Assembly (NCBI RefSeq): GCF_021608135.1
Contig: NZ_JAKIHL010000003.1
Span: 1 to 64,000, forward strand
Direction of reading: 5' to 3'
Origin: Microaerobacter geothermalis
GTDB taxonomy: Bacteria > Bacillota > Bacilli > DSM-22679
DNA length: 64,000 nucleotides
A program made the position numbers and the translations under genes. The notes under the pieces are model-generated. The model was not told where the DNA came from. It searched no databases and worked only from the letters and a program-made list of their open reading frames with translations. Each line of letters starts with the position of its first letter. Position 1 is the first letter of the stretch. Shown piece after piece: positions 28,174 through 36,820 of the stretch.

Positions 28174-28998
28174 ATGCCGGAATTGCCAGAAGTTGAAACC
28201 ATAAGAAAAACCTTAAAGTCATTAATTGTTGGAAAAGAGATCAAGGATGTCTTGGTTTATCTTCCCAAAATTATCAAATACCCCAATGATGTTGAAGAAT
28301 TCCGTTTTTATCTCAAAGGGAAAATGGTAAAGGATATCGGAAGAAGAGGAAAATTTTTGCTTATCGAATTTGAGGATATGGTCCTTGTTTCCCATCTTCG
28401 CATGGAGGGAAGGTATGGTTTATACCTAAAGGATGATCCCGTAGAAAAGCATACTCACATCATATTTCATTTTTCCGACGGAACGGAACTTCGCTATCGG
28501 GATGTTCGTCAATTCGGAACGATGCATCTCTATCCGAAGGGCTCAGAAAACCATCGGGCGCCTTTGAATAAACTGGGACCTGAACCACTGGATGAAACAT
28601 TTACCTTTTCCCAATTTGCGGCGAAAACAGCGAAAAGAGAGACTAAGATAAAACCTTTGTTATTGAATCAGGAATTTTTGGCAGGGTTGGGGAACATTTA
28701 TGTGGATGAAGCTCTGTTTATGGCAGGGATTCACCCTGAGAGACCAGCCTCCAGTTTAACCTGCCAAGAGGTTATGAAGTTATATGAGGCCATCAGAAAG
28801 ACCTTGGAGAAGGCCATTGAGATGGGGGGATCTTCAATAAAATCGTATGTCAATGGACAAGGAGAGATGGGCATGTTTCAGCAGCAGTTAAAAGTATATG
28901 GTCGGAAAGGCAATCCTTGTTTTCATTGTGGTACAGAAGTAATTCGTCTTGTAGTTGGCGGCAGGGGAACCCACATTTGTCCCAAATGCCAAAAATAA
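28174..28998 (+). CDS. mutM: formamidopyrimidine-DNA glycosylase
   Basis: Base-excision glycosylase/AP lyase that removes 8-oxoguanine, 274 residues. ATG 28174 is the start because the mature protein must begin PELPEVET: Pro2 is the nucleophile, followed by catalytic Glu3. An ATG 6 bases upstream would bury it. Also visible are LLLNQEFLAGLGNIYVDEAL (helix-two-turns-helix) and the C-terminal zinc finger CFHCGTEV...CPKC. The polA-mutM-ytaF-coaE order matches B. subtilis. Confidence 0.96.
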   Translation: MPELPEVETIRKTLKSLIVGKEIKDVLVYLPKIIKYPNDVEEFRFYLKGKMVKDIGRRGKFLLIEFEDMVLVSHLRMEGRYGLYLKDDPVEKHTHIIFHFSDGTELRYRDVRQFGTMHLYPKGSENHRAPLNKLGPEPLDETFTFSQFAAKTAKRETKIKPLLLNQEFLAGLGNIYVDEALFMAGIHPERPASSLTCQEVMKLYEAIRKTLEKAIEMGGSSIKSYVNGQGEMGMFQQQLKVYGRKGNPCFHCGTEVIRLVVGGRGTHICPKCQK

Positions 28999-29095
28999 AC
29001 ATGTGTTTTCCACTTCTCATTTCTGGAATAGCACCACTCCCGGGAACCTCCCATATGATGTGAATGTATGGTAGGCATCAAAGGAGGAGAAAACG

Positions 29096-29734
29096 GTGCT
29101 TAATTTTTTATCGCTTCTCATCTTGTCTTTTGCCGTAAGTCTGGATGGATTGGGTGTTGGCGTGACCTATGGACTTAGAAAAGTAAACATTCCTCTGCGA
29201 TCCATATTTATCATTGTTTTATGTTCGGCATTTGTTATGGTTTTGTCAATGCAATTGGGATTTTTTATTTATCGTTTTTTTGATCCATCTTTAGCGAAAA
29301 TGATTGGAGCTGTCATCCTGATTTTGATTGGGCTTTGGGCAATTTACAATATGTATCGGGGACAACGTGAACAAGAAGAATTATATGCTCCGTCCCCCAT
29401 TTTGTCCATTGAAATTAAAACTCTTGGATTAATGATCCAAATTTTAAAATCACCAATGAAGGCGGATATGGATCGTTCGGGGGTTATCTCCGGTATCGAA
29501 GCAACATTGCTGGGAATTGCCTTATCCATGGATGCCTTTGGTGCAGGGATTGGAGCTGCGCTCATAGGATTTTCCCCATGGATATCGGCACCATTAATTG
29601 CCGGGATGAGTGGAATTTTTCTGGTATCAGGAATGAAAATTGGGTATATATTTGGCAATGTAAAGTGGATGAAAAGAATATCTTATGTTCCTGGAATGGT
29701 TCTGATTATTTTTGGCCTTTTTAAGATGCTATGA
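29096..29734 (+). CDS. ytaF: sporulation membrane protein YtaF
   Basis: A 212-residue membrane protein with six hydrophobic segments in two related halves: SFAVSLDGLGVGVTYGLRKV near residue 10 and GIALSMDAFGAGIGAALIGF near residue 143. The paired Ser-x-Asp motifs resemble MntP-type manganese exporters. B. subtilis ytaF sits at the same place between mutM and coaE and is listed as a sporulation protein. GTG 29096 follows AAAGGAGG. The transport function is an inference from the fold. Confidence 0.9.
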   Translation: MLNFLSLLILSFAVSLDGLGVGVTYGLRKVNIPLRSIFIIVLCSAFVMVLSMQLGFFIYRFFDPSLAKMIGAVILILIGLWAIYNMYRGQREQEELYAPSPILSIEIKTLGLMIQILKSPMKADMDRSGVISGIEATLLGIALSMDAFGAGIGAALIGFSPWISAPLIAGMSGIFLVSGMKIGYIFGNVKWMKRISYVPGMVLIIFGLFKML

Positions 29735-29737
29735 TGT

Positions 29738-29809
29738 TTTGATATGAAAATACAGTTCATATCCATTTGTGACCTGTTGGGTCATGTATGTTTAGTTCCG
29801 CAGCTATAG
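29738..29809. repeat. dispersed palindromic repeat, half element
   Basis: TTGATATGAAAATACAGTTC, then TTTGTGACCTGTTGGGTCAT, then GTTTAGTTCCGCAGCTATAG. It has the inner palindrome (degenerate) and the outer end, lacking the left outer arm. It lies between ytaF and coaE, ending 20 bases before the coaE start. Confidence 0.7.
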
Positions 29810-29829
29810 ATTACTGGGGGGGTTAAAGA

Positions 29830-30447
29830 ATGGTTATTGGCTTAACAGGTGGAATAGCCAGTGGAAAAAGTACGGTTTCTGCGATGCTTCGGCATCGTGG
29901 AGCCATCATTGTGGATGCAGATCTGATTGCCCGGGAAGTGGTTAAAAAAGGGAACCCCGCTTGGGAAAAAATTATTCAACATTTTGGGCAAGAAGTTCTG
30001 GATGTAAATCATGAAATTGAACGCAAACGATTGGGTGAAATTATTTTCTCCGATCCTGAAAAAAGGAGAATATTAAATGGGATCGTCCATCCTTATGTTA
30101 GAGAGGAAATGGAAAAGCAAAAAAAAGAGGGACAAGCCCAGGGGAAACTCGTGGTTTTGGATATTCCTCTATTGATAGAATCCAATTTATTTCATATGGT
30201 AGATCAAGTCGTTTTGGTGTATGTCCCAAAATCTGTACAGCTGGTTCGTTTAATGGAAAGAAATCAATTGTCCGAAGAAGAAGCACTGGCTCGAATCCAC
30301 TCCCAAATGCCTTTGGACGAGAAAAAAAAATGGGCGGACTTTATCATATATAATGATGGGTCCAAAGAGGAGACCGAAAGGCAGATAGACCATTTGTTAT
30401 TTCAACTATTTGGAGGAGCTAAAGAATTTGCTAAGGACAGTAAGTGA
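29830..30447 (+). CDS. coaE: dephospho-CoA kinase
   Basis: Last step of coenzyme A synthesis, phosphorylating dephospho-CoA. It has 205 residues, the P-loop GLTGGIASGKSTVSAML, DADLIAREVV, HPYVREEM and VLDIPLLIES. ATG 29830 follows a run of G residues. The last residues (AKEFAKDSK) are encoded by bases matching the dispersed repeat fragment TAAAGAATT..CTAAGGACAG, so the C-terminal tail may have been altered by repeat insertion. It overlaps the next frame slightly and is probably cotranscribed with it. Confidence 0.95.
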   Translation: MVIGLTGGIASGKSTVSAMLRHRGAIIVDADLIAREVVKKGNPAWEKIIQHFGQEVLDVNHEIERKRLGEIIFSDPEKRRILNGIVHPYVREEMEKQKKEGQAQGKLVVLDIPLLIESNLFHMVDQVVLVYVPKSVQLVRLMERNQLSEEEALARIHSQMPLDEKKKWADFIIYNDGSKEETERQIDHLLFQLFGGAKEFAKDSK

Positions 30448-30458
30448 GGGGAGTAACC

Positions 30459-31019
30459 ATGATTAAGTTGTCTAAAAGGGAAATCGTTTTATTTATTCTT
30501 TTAGCAATCGTATTTATTGCACTTAATACTCCCTGGGTATGGCAGAATATGTACCCCATATTTTATGTAGAAGAAGTGATGGAGGCCTCTAAACTTTTTG
30601 ATGTAGACCCCTATCTTATTCTGGCAATTATTCAAATCGAAAGCAACTATGTAGAAACTACACAATCCAAGAAGGGGGCCATTGGACTCATGCAATTGAT
30701 GCCGGAAACGGCTAAATGGGCCATTAAGGAAGGTAATTTTCCCAAAGAAGTGGTGGATAAGGTTAATGAACCGGAAGTAAACATTTTTATCGGAACATGG
30801 TATGTTTCCTTTTTAAAAAGGAAATTTAACGGAAATTATGCTGCAGTCGTGGCTGCCTATAATGCAGGTCCAGGAAACGTGGAAAAATGGCTGAGTCAGG
30901 GGATTTGGGATGGCACAATTGAAAAATCAGAATGGATTCCTTACGGGGAAACGAGGCATTATTTGCAAAGGGTTTTTTATTATTATGGCAGGTATCAGCG
31001 GATATATGATCAAAAATAA
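30459..31019 (+). CDS. lytic transglycosylase (SLT domain), membrane anchored
   Basis: Peptidoglycan lytic transglycosylase of about 186 residues. An N-terminal membrane segment (REIVLFILLAIVFIALNTPW) is followed by an SLT domain with the catalytic Glu in LAIIQIESNYVE, then KKGAIGLMQLMPETAKWA, NIFIGTWYVSFL and AAYNAGPGNVEKWL. GAGGGGAG precedes ATG 30459; GTG 30444 overlaps coaE and has no separate site. It acts outside the membrane. The same gene follows coaE in several Bacillaceae. Confidence 0.9.
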   Translation: MIKLSKREIVLFILLAIVFIALNTPWVWQNMYPIFYVEEVMEASKLFDVDPYLILAIIQIESNYVETTQSKKGAIGLMQLMPETAKWAIKEGNFPKEVVDKVNEPEVNIFIGTWYVSFLKRKFNGNYAAVVAAYNAGPGNVEKWLSQGIWDGTIEKSEWIPYGETRHYLQRVFYYYGRYQRIYDQK

Positions 31020-31047
31020 AAAAAGCGTATAATTTTTCCCGAATCAA

Positions 31048-31075
31048 TTGCAAAAAGTGTTATACTTATTATAAT
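31048..31075 (+). promoter_or_regulatory. predicted sigma-A promoter of gapB
   Basis: TTGCAA (31048-31053) and TATAAT (31070-31075) separated by 16 bases, about 48 bases before the gene. No clear CcpN site was recognised. Confidence 0.7.
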
Positions 31076-31122
31076 AGTATTAAGAAAATAGTATGTAATA
31101 TAAGTGGGAGGGAGAAGCCTAT

Positions 31123-32157
31123 ATGGCAACAAAGATTGGAATAAATGGATTCGGGAGAATTGGAAGAATGGTTTATCGAAAGGCTATTCATGATCCCGAT
31201 ATTGATATTATTGCAATAAATGCTAGCTATCCTCCAGAAACGTTAGCCCATTTATTAAAATATGATACCATTCATGGTACTTTTCACGGGGATGTTCAGG
31301 TGGATGAGGGGTCCATTATCGTGGATGGAAAGAGGACCATCGTTTTATCAGACCGGAATCCGGCGAATTTGCCCTGGGGAGAATTGGGCGTGGAAATCGT
31401 GATCGAGGCAACCGGAAAATTTAAGGATAGGGAAGGTGCAGGGAGACACCTTCAAGCAGGAGCCAAAAAAGTAGTAATTACTGCCCCCGGAAAAGAAGAA
31501 GATGTGACGATCGTTATGGGAGTTAATGAAGGAGTGTATGATGACGAAATACATCATATTATTTCCAATGCTTCATGTACAACTAACTGCCTTGCTCCTG
31601 TGGTTAAGGTGTTGGATGAAGCCTTTTCTATAGAAAATGGTTTAATGACTACGGTTCACGCTTATACAAATGATCAGAAAAATTTAGATAATCCCCACAA
31701 GGATCTTCGACGAGCTAGGGCTTGTGCCCAATCCATTATTCCAACTTCAACCGGAGCAGCCAAGGCTGTAGGAAAAGTGTTGCCGCATCTGGCCGGAAAA
31801 CTGAACGGCCTTGCCTTAAGGGTACCGACTCCCAATGTTTCTATCGTTGATTTAGTGGTAGATGTAAGAAAACCTGTGACCCTTGAAGAAGTAAATTGGG
31901 TATTAAAGGAAGCTAGTCAAGGAGAAATGGATCGATATATTGAGTATATAGAGGAGCCTTTGGTATCAACTGATTTTAACGGCAATGAACATTCTTCCAT
32001 TGTTGATGGGTTAAGCACCATGCTGATGGGAGATTTTAAAATTAAGGTCATGATATGGTATGATAATGAGTGGGGTTACTCATGCCGTGTTGTGGATCTG
32101 GTAAAGCATGTGGCTGCTTCCAAAAAAGTAAAGGAAGAAATAGTCACTCATTCGTAA
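31123..32157 (+). CDS. gapB: glyceraldehyde-3-phosphate dehydrogenase, GapB type
   Basis: Phosphorylating GAPDH, 344 residues, with GINGFGRIGRMVYRKA, catalytic Cys152 in SNASCTTNCLAP, and SIIPTSTGAAKAVGKVLPHL. After the Rossmann fold it has INASYPPETLAHLLKYD where glycolytic GapA has an Asp that selects NAD. This is the GapB pattern, linked to NADP use and gluconeogenesis in B. subtilis. The position downstream of coaE and upstream of nrdR-dnaB also matches gapB. GGGAGG precedes ATG 31123. Confidence 0.93.
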   Translation: MATKIGINGFGRIGRMVYRKAIHDPDIDIIAINASYPPETLAHLLKYDTIHGTFHGDVQVDEGSIIVDGKRTIVLSDRNPANLPWGELGVEIVIEATGKFKDREGAGRHLQAGAKKVVITAPGKEEDVTIVMGVNEGVYDDEIHHIISNASCTTNCLAPVVKVLDEAFSIENGLMTTVHAYTNDQKNLDNPHKDLRRARACAQSIIPTSTGAAKAVGKVLPHLAGKLNGLALRVPTPNVSIVDLVVDVRKPVTLEEVNWVLKEASQGEMDRYIEYIEEPLVSTDFNGNEHSSIVDGLSTMLMGDFKIKVMIWYDNEWGYSCRVVDLVKHVAASKKVKEEIVTHS

Positions 32158-32175
32158 TGAACCTTTGCAAAACAT

Positions 32176-32208
32176 AGGTAGTATGGGAATCCCTGTACTG
32201 CCTTTTTA
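32176..32208 (+). terminator. intrinsic terminator of gapB
   Basis: AGGTAGTATGGG and CCCTGTACTGCCT pair with one bulge and a G-U pair around AAT, followed by TTTTTATT. Confidence 0.8.
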
Positions 32209-32227
32209 TTATTCTTTTGTCTCACAT

Positions 32228-32280
32228 CTTAAGTACGAACTGGATGGCTGTCCTTAGTGAATTCTTTAATTTCATCTATA
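32228..32280. repeat. dispersed-repeat fragment
   Basis: CTTAAGTACGAACTGGATGG, then CTGTCCTTAGTGAATTCTTT and TTCATCTATA follow the order of the 43261-43325 copy. It lies between the gapB terminator and speE. Confidence 0.65.
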
Positions 32281-32303
32281 TAATACTTTAAGGAGGAAGC
32301 TAA

Positions 32304-33149
32304 ATGGCACTAGAGGAAATGCAGTTTTGGTTTACCGAAAGACAAACGAGGGGTTATCGCATTCAATGGCGATTGAAAGCCATTCTTCATCAGGAGAAAA
32401 CAAAATTTCAAGAATTGGCCATCGTAGATACATATGATTTTGGGAGAGCCCTATTATTGGATGGGGTGATCCAAGTGACAGAAAAAGACCATTTTATCTA
32501 TAATGAGATGATTTCCCATATTCCCATGTCCACCCATCCTCAACCTGAATATGTTTTGATTATAGGCGGAGGGGATGGGGGAGCATTAAAGGAAATCTTA
32601 AAGTACCCATCTGTCAAACGAGTTGATATGGTAGAAATTGATGAACGGGTGATTGCCAATTGCCAAAAATACCTGCCCAATATATCCGATCAAATGACCC
32701 ATCCCAAAGCAAATATTATTATAGATGACGGATTATCTTTCATAAAAAACAAGAAGGATGCCTATGATGTGATTATTGTAGATTCATCAGACCCGGTGGG
32801 ACCTGCCATTCAATTATTTGAAAGACCTTTTTATGAAAGCGTCCTTCAAGCACTAAAAGAAGACGGCGTGATGGTTTGTCAAAGCGAGTCTCCTTTTTTC
32901 TATGAGGATATTTTGGGAGATGTCACCAAAACATTGAAACATTTATTTCCAATCGTTAGGACCTATTTAGCGGTCGTCCCTACATATCCAAGCGGACTGT
33001 GGAGTTTTACATTGGCCTCGAAGAAGTGGGATCCTTTGCAAAAGGATATCTCTATTCTTCCTGAACCGGATACGAAGTATTATACGCGAAATATTTATCA
33101 TTCAGTGTTTGCTTTGCCGAGAATGGTGGATGATATTGTTAGCTCATGA
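32304..33149 (+). CDS. speE: spermidine synthase (polyamine aminopropyltransferase)
   Basis: Transfers an aminopropyl group from decarboxylated S-adenosylmethionine to putrescine. The 281-residue protein shows the N-terminal beta domain ending LLLDGVIQVTEKDHFIYNEM, the cofactor-binding VLIIGGGDGGALKEILKY, VDMVEIDERVI and the catalytic Asp in VIIVDSSDPVGPA. AAGGAGG precedes ATG. B. subtilis has speD, not speE, next to gapB; no speD is seen in this window. Confidence 0.94.
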   Translation: MALEEMQFWFTERQTRGYRIQWRLKAILHQEKTKFQELAIVDTYDFGRALLLDGVIQVTEKDHFIYNEMISHIPMSTHPQPEYVLIIGGGDGGALKEILKYPSVKRVDMVEIDERVIANCQKYLPNISDQMTHPKANIIIDDGLSFIKNKKDAYDVIIVDSSDPVGPAIQLFERPFYESVLQALKEDGVMVCQSESPFFYEDILGDVTKTLKHLFPIVRTYLAVVPTYPSGLWSFTLASKKWDPLQKDISILPEPDTKYYTRNIYHSVFALPRMVDDIVSS

Positions 33150-33189
33150 TATATTTTCTATATAAATGGATGGAGGAAGGGGAACGAAT

Positions 33190-33642
33190 ATGCGGTGCCC
33201 ATATTGTGACCATAATGGAACGAAGGTTCTTGATTCAAGACCTGTGAATGAGGGAAAGTCCATCAGGAGGAGAAGAGAATGTGAAGAGTGTGCCCGCCGA
33301 TTTACAACCTTTGAGGTTGTTGAAGAAACCCCGTTAATGGTCATTAAGAAAGATGGTACCCGAGAGGAGTTTAGCCGTGAAAAATTATTGCGGGGATTGA
33401 TCCGTGCCTGTGAAAAACGGCCCATTACGATGGATACCTTGGAGCAGGTAGTTGAAGAAATAGAAAGGGAACTGAAAAGCACCGTCAAGTCTGAAGTAGA
33501 AAGCAAAGAAATCGGTGAAATGGTGATGGAACGTCTTCATAAAGTGGACGAGGTAGCCTATGTTCGATTTGCCTCGGTATATCGTCAGTTTAAAGATATC
33601 AATGTTTTTATTAAAGAATTGACAGAGCTCTTGGAAAAATAA
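33190..33642 (+). CDS. nrdR: ribonucleotide reductase transcriptional regulator NrdR
   Basis: Nucleotide-sensing repressor of ribonucleotide reductase genes, 150 residues. The N-terminal zinc ribbon ([18 protein letters not shown] and [16 protein letters not shown]) is followed by an ATP-cone ([20 protein letters not shown], ending [17 protein letters not shown]). GGAGGAAGGGG precedes ATG 33190; the upstream ATG 33166 lies before this site and is rejected. The location before dnaB matches B. subtilis ytcG/nrdR. Confidence 0.96.
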   Translation: MRCPYCDHNGTKVLDSRPVNEGKSIRRRRECEECARRFTTFEVVEETPLMVIKKDGTREEFSREKLLRGLIRACEKRPITMDTLEQVVEEIERELKSTVKSEVESKEIGEMVMERLHKVDEVAYVRFASVYRQFKDINVFIKELTELLEK

Positions 33643-33668
33643 AGAAGAGAAAGGGGGGAGAGAAGGTC

Positions 33669-35345
33669 ATGAAAATTACTTTTTTGGGCGGGGCGGGTAC
33701 GGTAACAGGCTCTTGCTATTTATTGGAAATTGAACGGGATAAGGTATTAGTGGATTGTGGAATGTTCCAAGGAAGTAAGGAGATGGAGGGGTGGAATTTT
33801 GAAACTCCCATTTCACCGAATGAAATATCCACGATCATCCTGACACATGCCCATATTGATCACAGCGGTTTAATTCCACGCTTATATAAATTGGGATTTC
33901 GCGGCAAGGTTTTAGCAACCAAAAGTACGGTGGAACTTTGTAAAGTGATGCTTCCCGACAGCGGACATATACAGGAGATGGAGATAGAATGGAAGAATCG
34001 GAAAAGAAAAAGAAAAGGGAAGAAGGAATTGGAACCCCTGTATACACAAGAGGAAGCAGAAAGATCTTTACATCTGTTTCATCCTCTCCCTTATCATACT
34101 GTTGTAGAAATAAGCCCCCATATTCGCATTCGGTTCAGGGATGCTGGGCATATCCTTGGGTCAGCAATCGTTGAAGTTTGGATAAATGAAAAGGAAAGAG
34201 AATACAAGCTTTTGTTTTCCGGTGATTTGGGAAATCCAGGACAGGCTATTGTGAGAGATCCTGAGTATGGCATGACAGCGGACTACGTCTTCATTGAATC
34301 CACTTATGGTGGGAAATTACATCCCCCCAGAGAAGATGAGAAAAAGAGGTTTGTTGAAATCATTCATCGTATGCAAAAAGAAGGAGGGAATATCATCATC
34401 CCTTCTTTTGCGGTTGGCAGGACTCAAGAAATTTTGTATCTTCTAAACGAACTATTTTTGTCAGGGGAAATCAAGCCGTTCCCGGTTTTTATTGACAGTC
34501 CCCTGGCTGTTAAAGCTACTGAGGTGTTTCACCAAAATCAGCAATCCTATGATGAAGAAAGCAAAGCTTTATTAAATCGGGGGATTGACCCTATTGCTTT
34601 TCCAGGCCTTCAATATGTGCGAACTCCCCAGGAATCTCAAGCTTTAAATAAGGTGACCAGCGGGATCATGATTATATCAGCCAGTGGAATGTGTGAAGCC
34701 GGACGAATTAAACATCATCTGAAGCATAACTTGTGGATCAGTAAATCTCAAATTGTGTTTGTCGGATACCAGGCCAAGGGAACATTGGGGAGAAAAATTT
34801 TAGATGGATCAAAGCGGGTTCGAATTTTTGGAGAGGATGTCAAAGTAAACGCGATGATCCACAACCTGGAGGGCTTTTCTGCCCATGCAGATCAAAACGG
34901 ATTGATTCATTGGATTTCCCAGGTAAACTCCCCTAGAAAGGTATTCGTTGTTCATGGTGAAGGGGAGCAAGCTAATTTACTGGCTAAACGAATCACAGAG
35001 GAATTGGCATACTCTACCCATATACCAAAAAGGGGGGAAGTATTTCATATTACTGAAGACTTAAGTGCAACCATAGAGAATATGGATGTTCATCAATTAG
35101 GATCCACCAATCAATTAGAGTCTGCTAATCCAATTTTTCATATGAATGATGCAGAGATTCAATCTATCTTTTTGGCATTGCAGCAAAACGTTTCATCCTT
35201 TGAAAAAATGATGAAAAGACTTCAGTTTACTTCAGAACAGAGAAAATGGATACTGGGGAAACTGGAACCTTTGCTCCATCAGCTATCAGAAACCTTTGAC
35301 GATTTGGAACTAGGAGAAGAGGATGTACCCTTGGATAGAAACTGA
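33669..35345 (+). CDS. MBL-fold/beta-CASP RNase-like exonuclease
   Basis: A 558-residue metallo-beta-lactamase/beta-CASP nuclease. Metal ligands are in ILTHAHIDHSGLIPRL and FRDAGHILGSAIVEV, beta-CASP motifs in IPSFAVGRTQEILYLL and MIISASGMCEAGRIKHHL, and the C-terminal FSAHADQNGLIHWI and VFVVHGEGEQ. The family includes mRNA 3'-end and RNase-type nucleases (YSH1/CPSF73-like). A roughly 90-residue C-terminal helical extension follows. GGGGGGAG precedes ATG, 26 bases after nrdR. This gene is not in the nrdR-dnaB interval of B. subtilis. The substrate is not known. Confidence 0.88.
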   Translation: MKITFLGGAGTVTGSCYLLEIERDKVLVDCGMFQGSKEMEGWNFETPISPNEISTIILTHAHIDHSGLIPRLYKLGFRGKVLATKSTVELCKVMLPDSGHIQEMEIEWKNRKRKRKGKKELEPLYTQEEAERSLHLFHPLPYHTVVEISPHIRIRFRDAGHILGSAIVEVWINEKEREYKLLFSGDLGNPGQAIVRDPEYGMTADYVFIESTYGGKLHPPREDEKKRFVEIIHRMQKEGGNIIIPSFAVGRTQEILYLLNELFLSGEIKPFPVFIDSPLAVKATEVFHQNQQSYDEESKALLNRGIDPIAFPGLQYVRTPQESQALNKVTSGIMIISASGMCEAGRIKHHLKHNLWISKSQIVFVGYQAKGTLGRKILDGSKRVRIFGEDVKVNAMIHNLEGFSAHADQNGLIHWISQVNSPRKVFVVHGEGEQANLLAKRITEELAYSTHIPKRGEVFHITEDLSATIENMDVHQLGSTNQLESANPIFHMNDAEIQSIFLALQQNVSSFEKMMKRLQFTSEQRKWILGKLEPLLHQLSETFDDLELGEEDVPLDRN

Positions 35346-35383
35346 TATAATGGGATTAGTGAGTAAGAAGGAGATATGTACAC

Positions 35384-36820
35384 ATGTCTTTTTTATGGAA
35401 TCAAATTGGTCCCAATGATCAATATATCGTAAAAACAAAAAGGCCTATTTCTATTTCGGAAATAGGCTTTGTTTCCCATTTATATCAACCCATAATCGGG
35501 CATACCGCTTTTTCATTATACCTTGCACTTTACTTCGAAATAAAAGAAGAACACTATTCCCCTGAATACGGACTTCATCGCTATTTGATATCCACCTTGA
35601 GCATTCCATTACATCAGGTTATTCAGGCCAGATATTTACTAGAAGCTGTCGGTTTATTAAAAACTTATCAATTAAAGGATCAAGAGGAAAACACATATTG
35701 GGAATATGAAATTTACCCTCCGCTATCTCCCTATGCATTTTTTTCAAGTGATGTTCTCAGCATCATATTATTAAATCGTGTAGGGAAGGAAAGATATAAA
35801 CGAATTAGACAGCGGTATCTAAATAAACAAAGCCAAGCAATTTTTAAAGAAAGACAGGAAATCACACGTTCATTCAATGACGTATTTTCATCCCTGTCAC
35901 CAACGGAACTGATTCCACAGCAGGAATCCAAGCAATTTTTGCTCCAATTGGATAAACAAGCTCCTCTTGCTCCATTGGAAGAGGTCACTGGCAATGAACT
36001 TTCGTTAAATGACCAAGTCTTGGATATATCGTTTATTAAACATGCCGTACCAGATAGTATCAGGGTACAGTTAAATAAACAGGTTGTTGAGGAATTAAAG
36101 CAGATTTCCTTTTTATACCAACTAAATGAAGTTCAATTAATCCGATTTCTTCAGGACCCAACGATTTATTCTCCCAAGGATGAGTTAAATCTTGATAAAC
36201 TTCGACAAAACCTTAAAGCGTGGTATCGGAAGACATTCGGTGGTATACCACCTCAAATTACAGAAAAGGAAGCAGCTTCATTTAGGACTGAAACAAAGGA
36301 TTTGTCAAAAGAGGAAGCCCATATGGAAACATTAAAAACGATCTCACCCTTGCGATTGATGGAACTTCATCAAAAAGGGGGAAAAGTAGCACAACCGGAT
36401 GTAGGTTTGTTAGAATCATTATTGATTGACTTTAAACTTGCTCCAGAAGTAGTGAATGTGTTGATAGAATATGTGATGATTACCAATGATTACAAGTTGC
36501 CTAGAAATTTGGTGGAGAAGATCGCTGCACATTGGAAAAGAAATAATATACAGACGGTAACAGAAGCTCTTCAGATGGCTAGAAAAGAGCATCAAATCTA
36601 TAAAAAATGGAATGAGTCATCAGGGAAAGCTGCCAAAAACAGAGGAAGAAGGCATACAAAGAAATCGGGTCATTATGTGGAAAAGCTTCCTTCCACTGTA
36701 TCAGCCCAATTACAACGGGGAGAAGTGGGTCAAGAAGAAACCTATGAAGGTCCTGATGAGGAAATTTTAAAGATTTTATATGAATTACAAGAAAAAGAGA
36801 AGGGGAAGCGTGAATCGTGA
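35384..36820 (+). CDS. dnaB: replication initiation and membrane attachment protein DnaB
   Basis: Firmicute primosome protein DnaB, distinct from the E. coli helicase; it helps DnaI load the replicative helicase at oriC. The 478-residue protein has an N-terminal winged-helix region (QPIIGHTAFSLYLALYFEIK, HQVIQARYLLEAVGLLKTY), a DnaB/DnaD C-terminal domain (LLESLLIDFKLAPEVVNVLI, PRNLVEKIAAHWKRNNIQTV) and a basic tail. AAGGAG precedes ATG. It overlaps dnaI by 4 bases. Confidence 0.92.
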   Translation: MSFLWNQIGPNDQYIVKTKRPISISEIGFVSHLYQPIIGHTAFSLYLALYFEIKEEHYSPEYGLHRYLISTLSIPLHQVIQARYLLEAVGLLKTYQLKDQEENTYWEYEIYPPLSPYAFFSSDVLSIILLNRVGKERYKRIRQRYLNKQSQAIFKERQEITRSFNDVFSSLSPTELIPQQESKQFLLQLDKQAPLAPLEEVTGNELSLNDQVLDISFIKHAVPDSIRVQLNKQVVEELKQISFLYQLNEVQLIRFLQDPTIYSPKDELNLDKLRQNLKAWYRKTFGGIPPQITEKEAASFRTETKDLSKEEAHMETLKTISPLRLMELHQKGGKVAQPDVGLLESLLIDFKLAPEVVNVLIEYVMITNDYKLPRNLVEKIAAHWKRNNIQTVTEALQMARKEHQIYKKWNESSGKAAKNRGRRHTKKSGHYVEKLPSTVSAQLQRGEVGQEETYEGPDEEILKILYELQEKEKGKRES

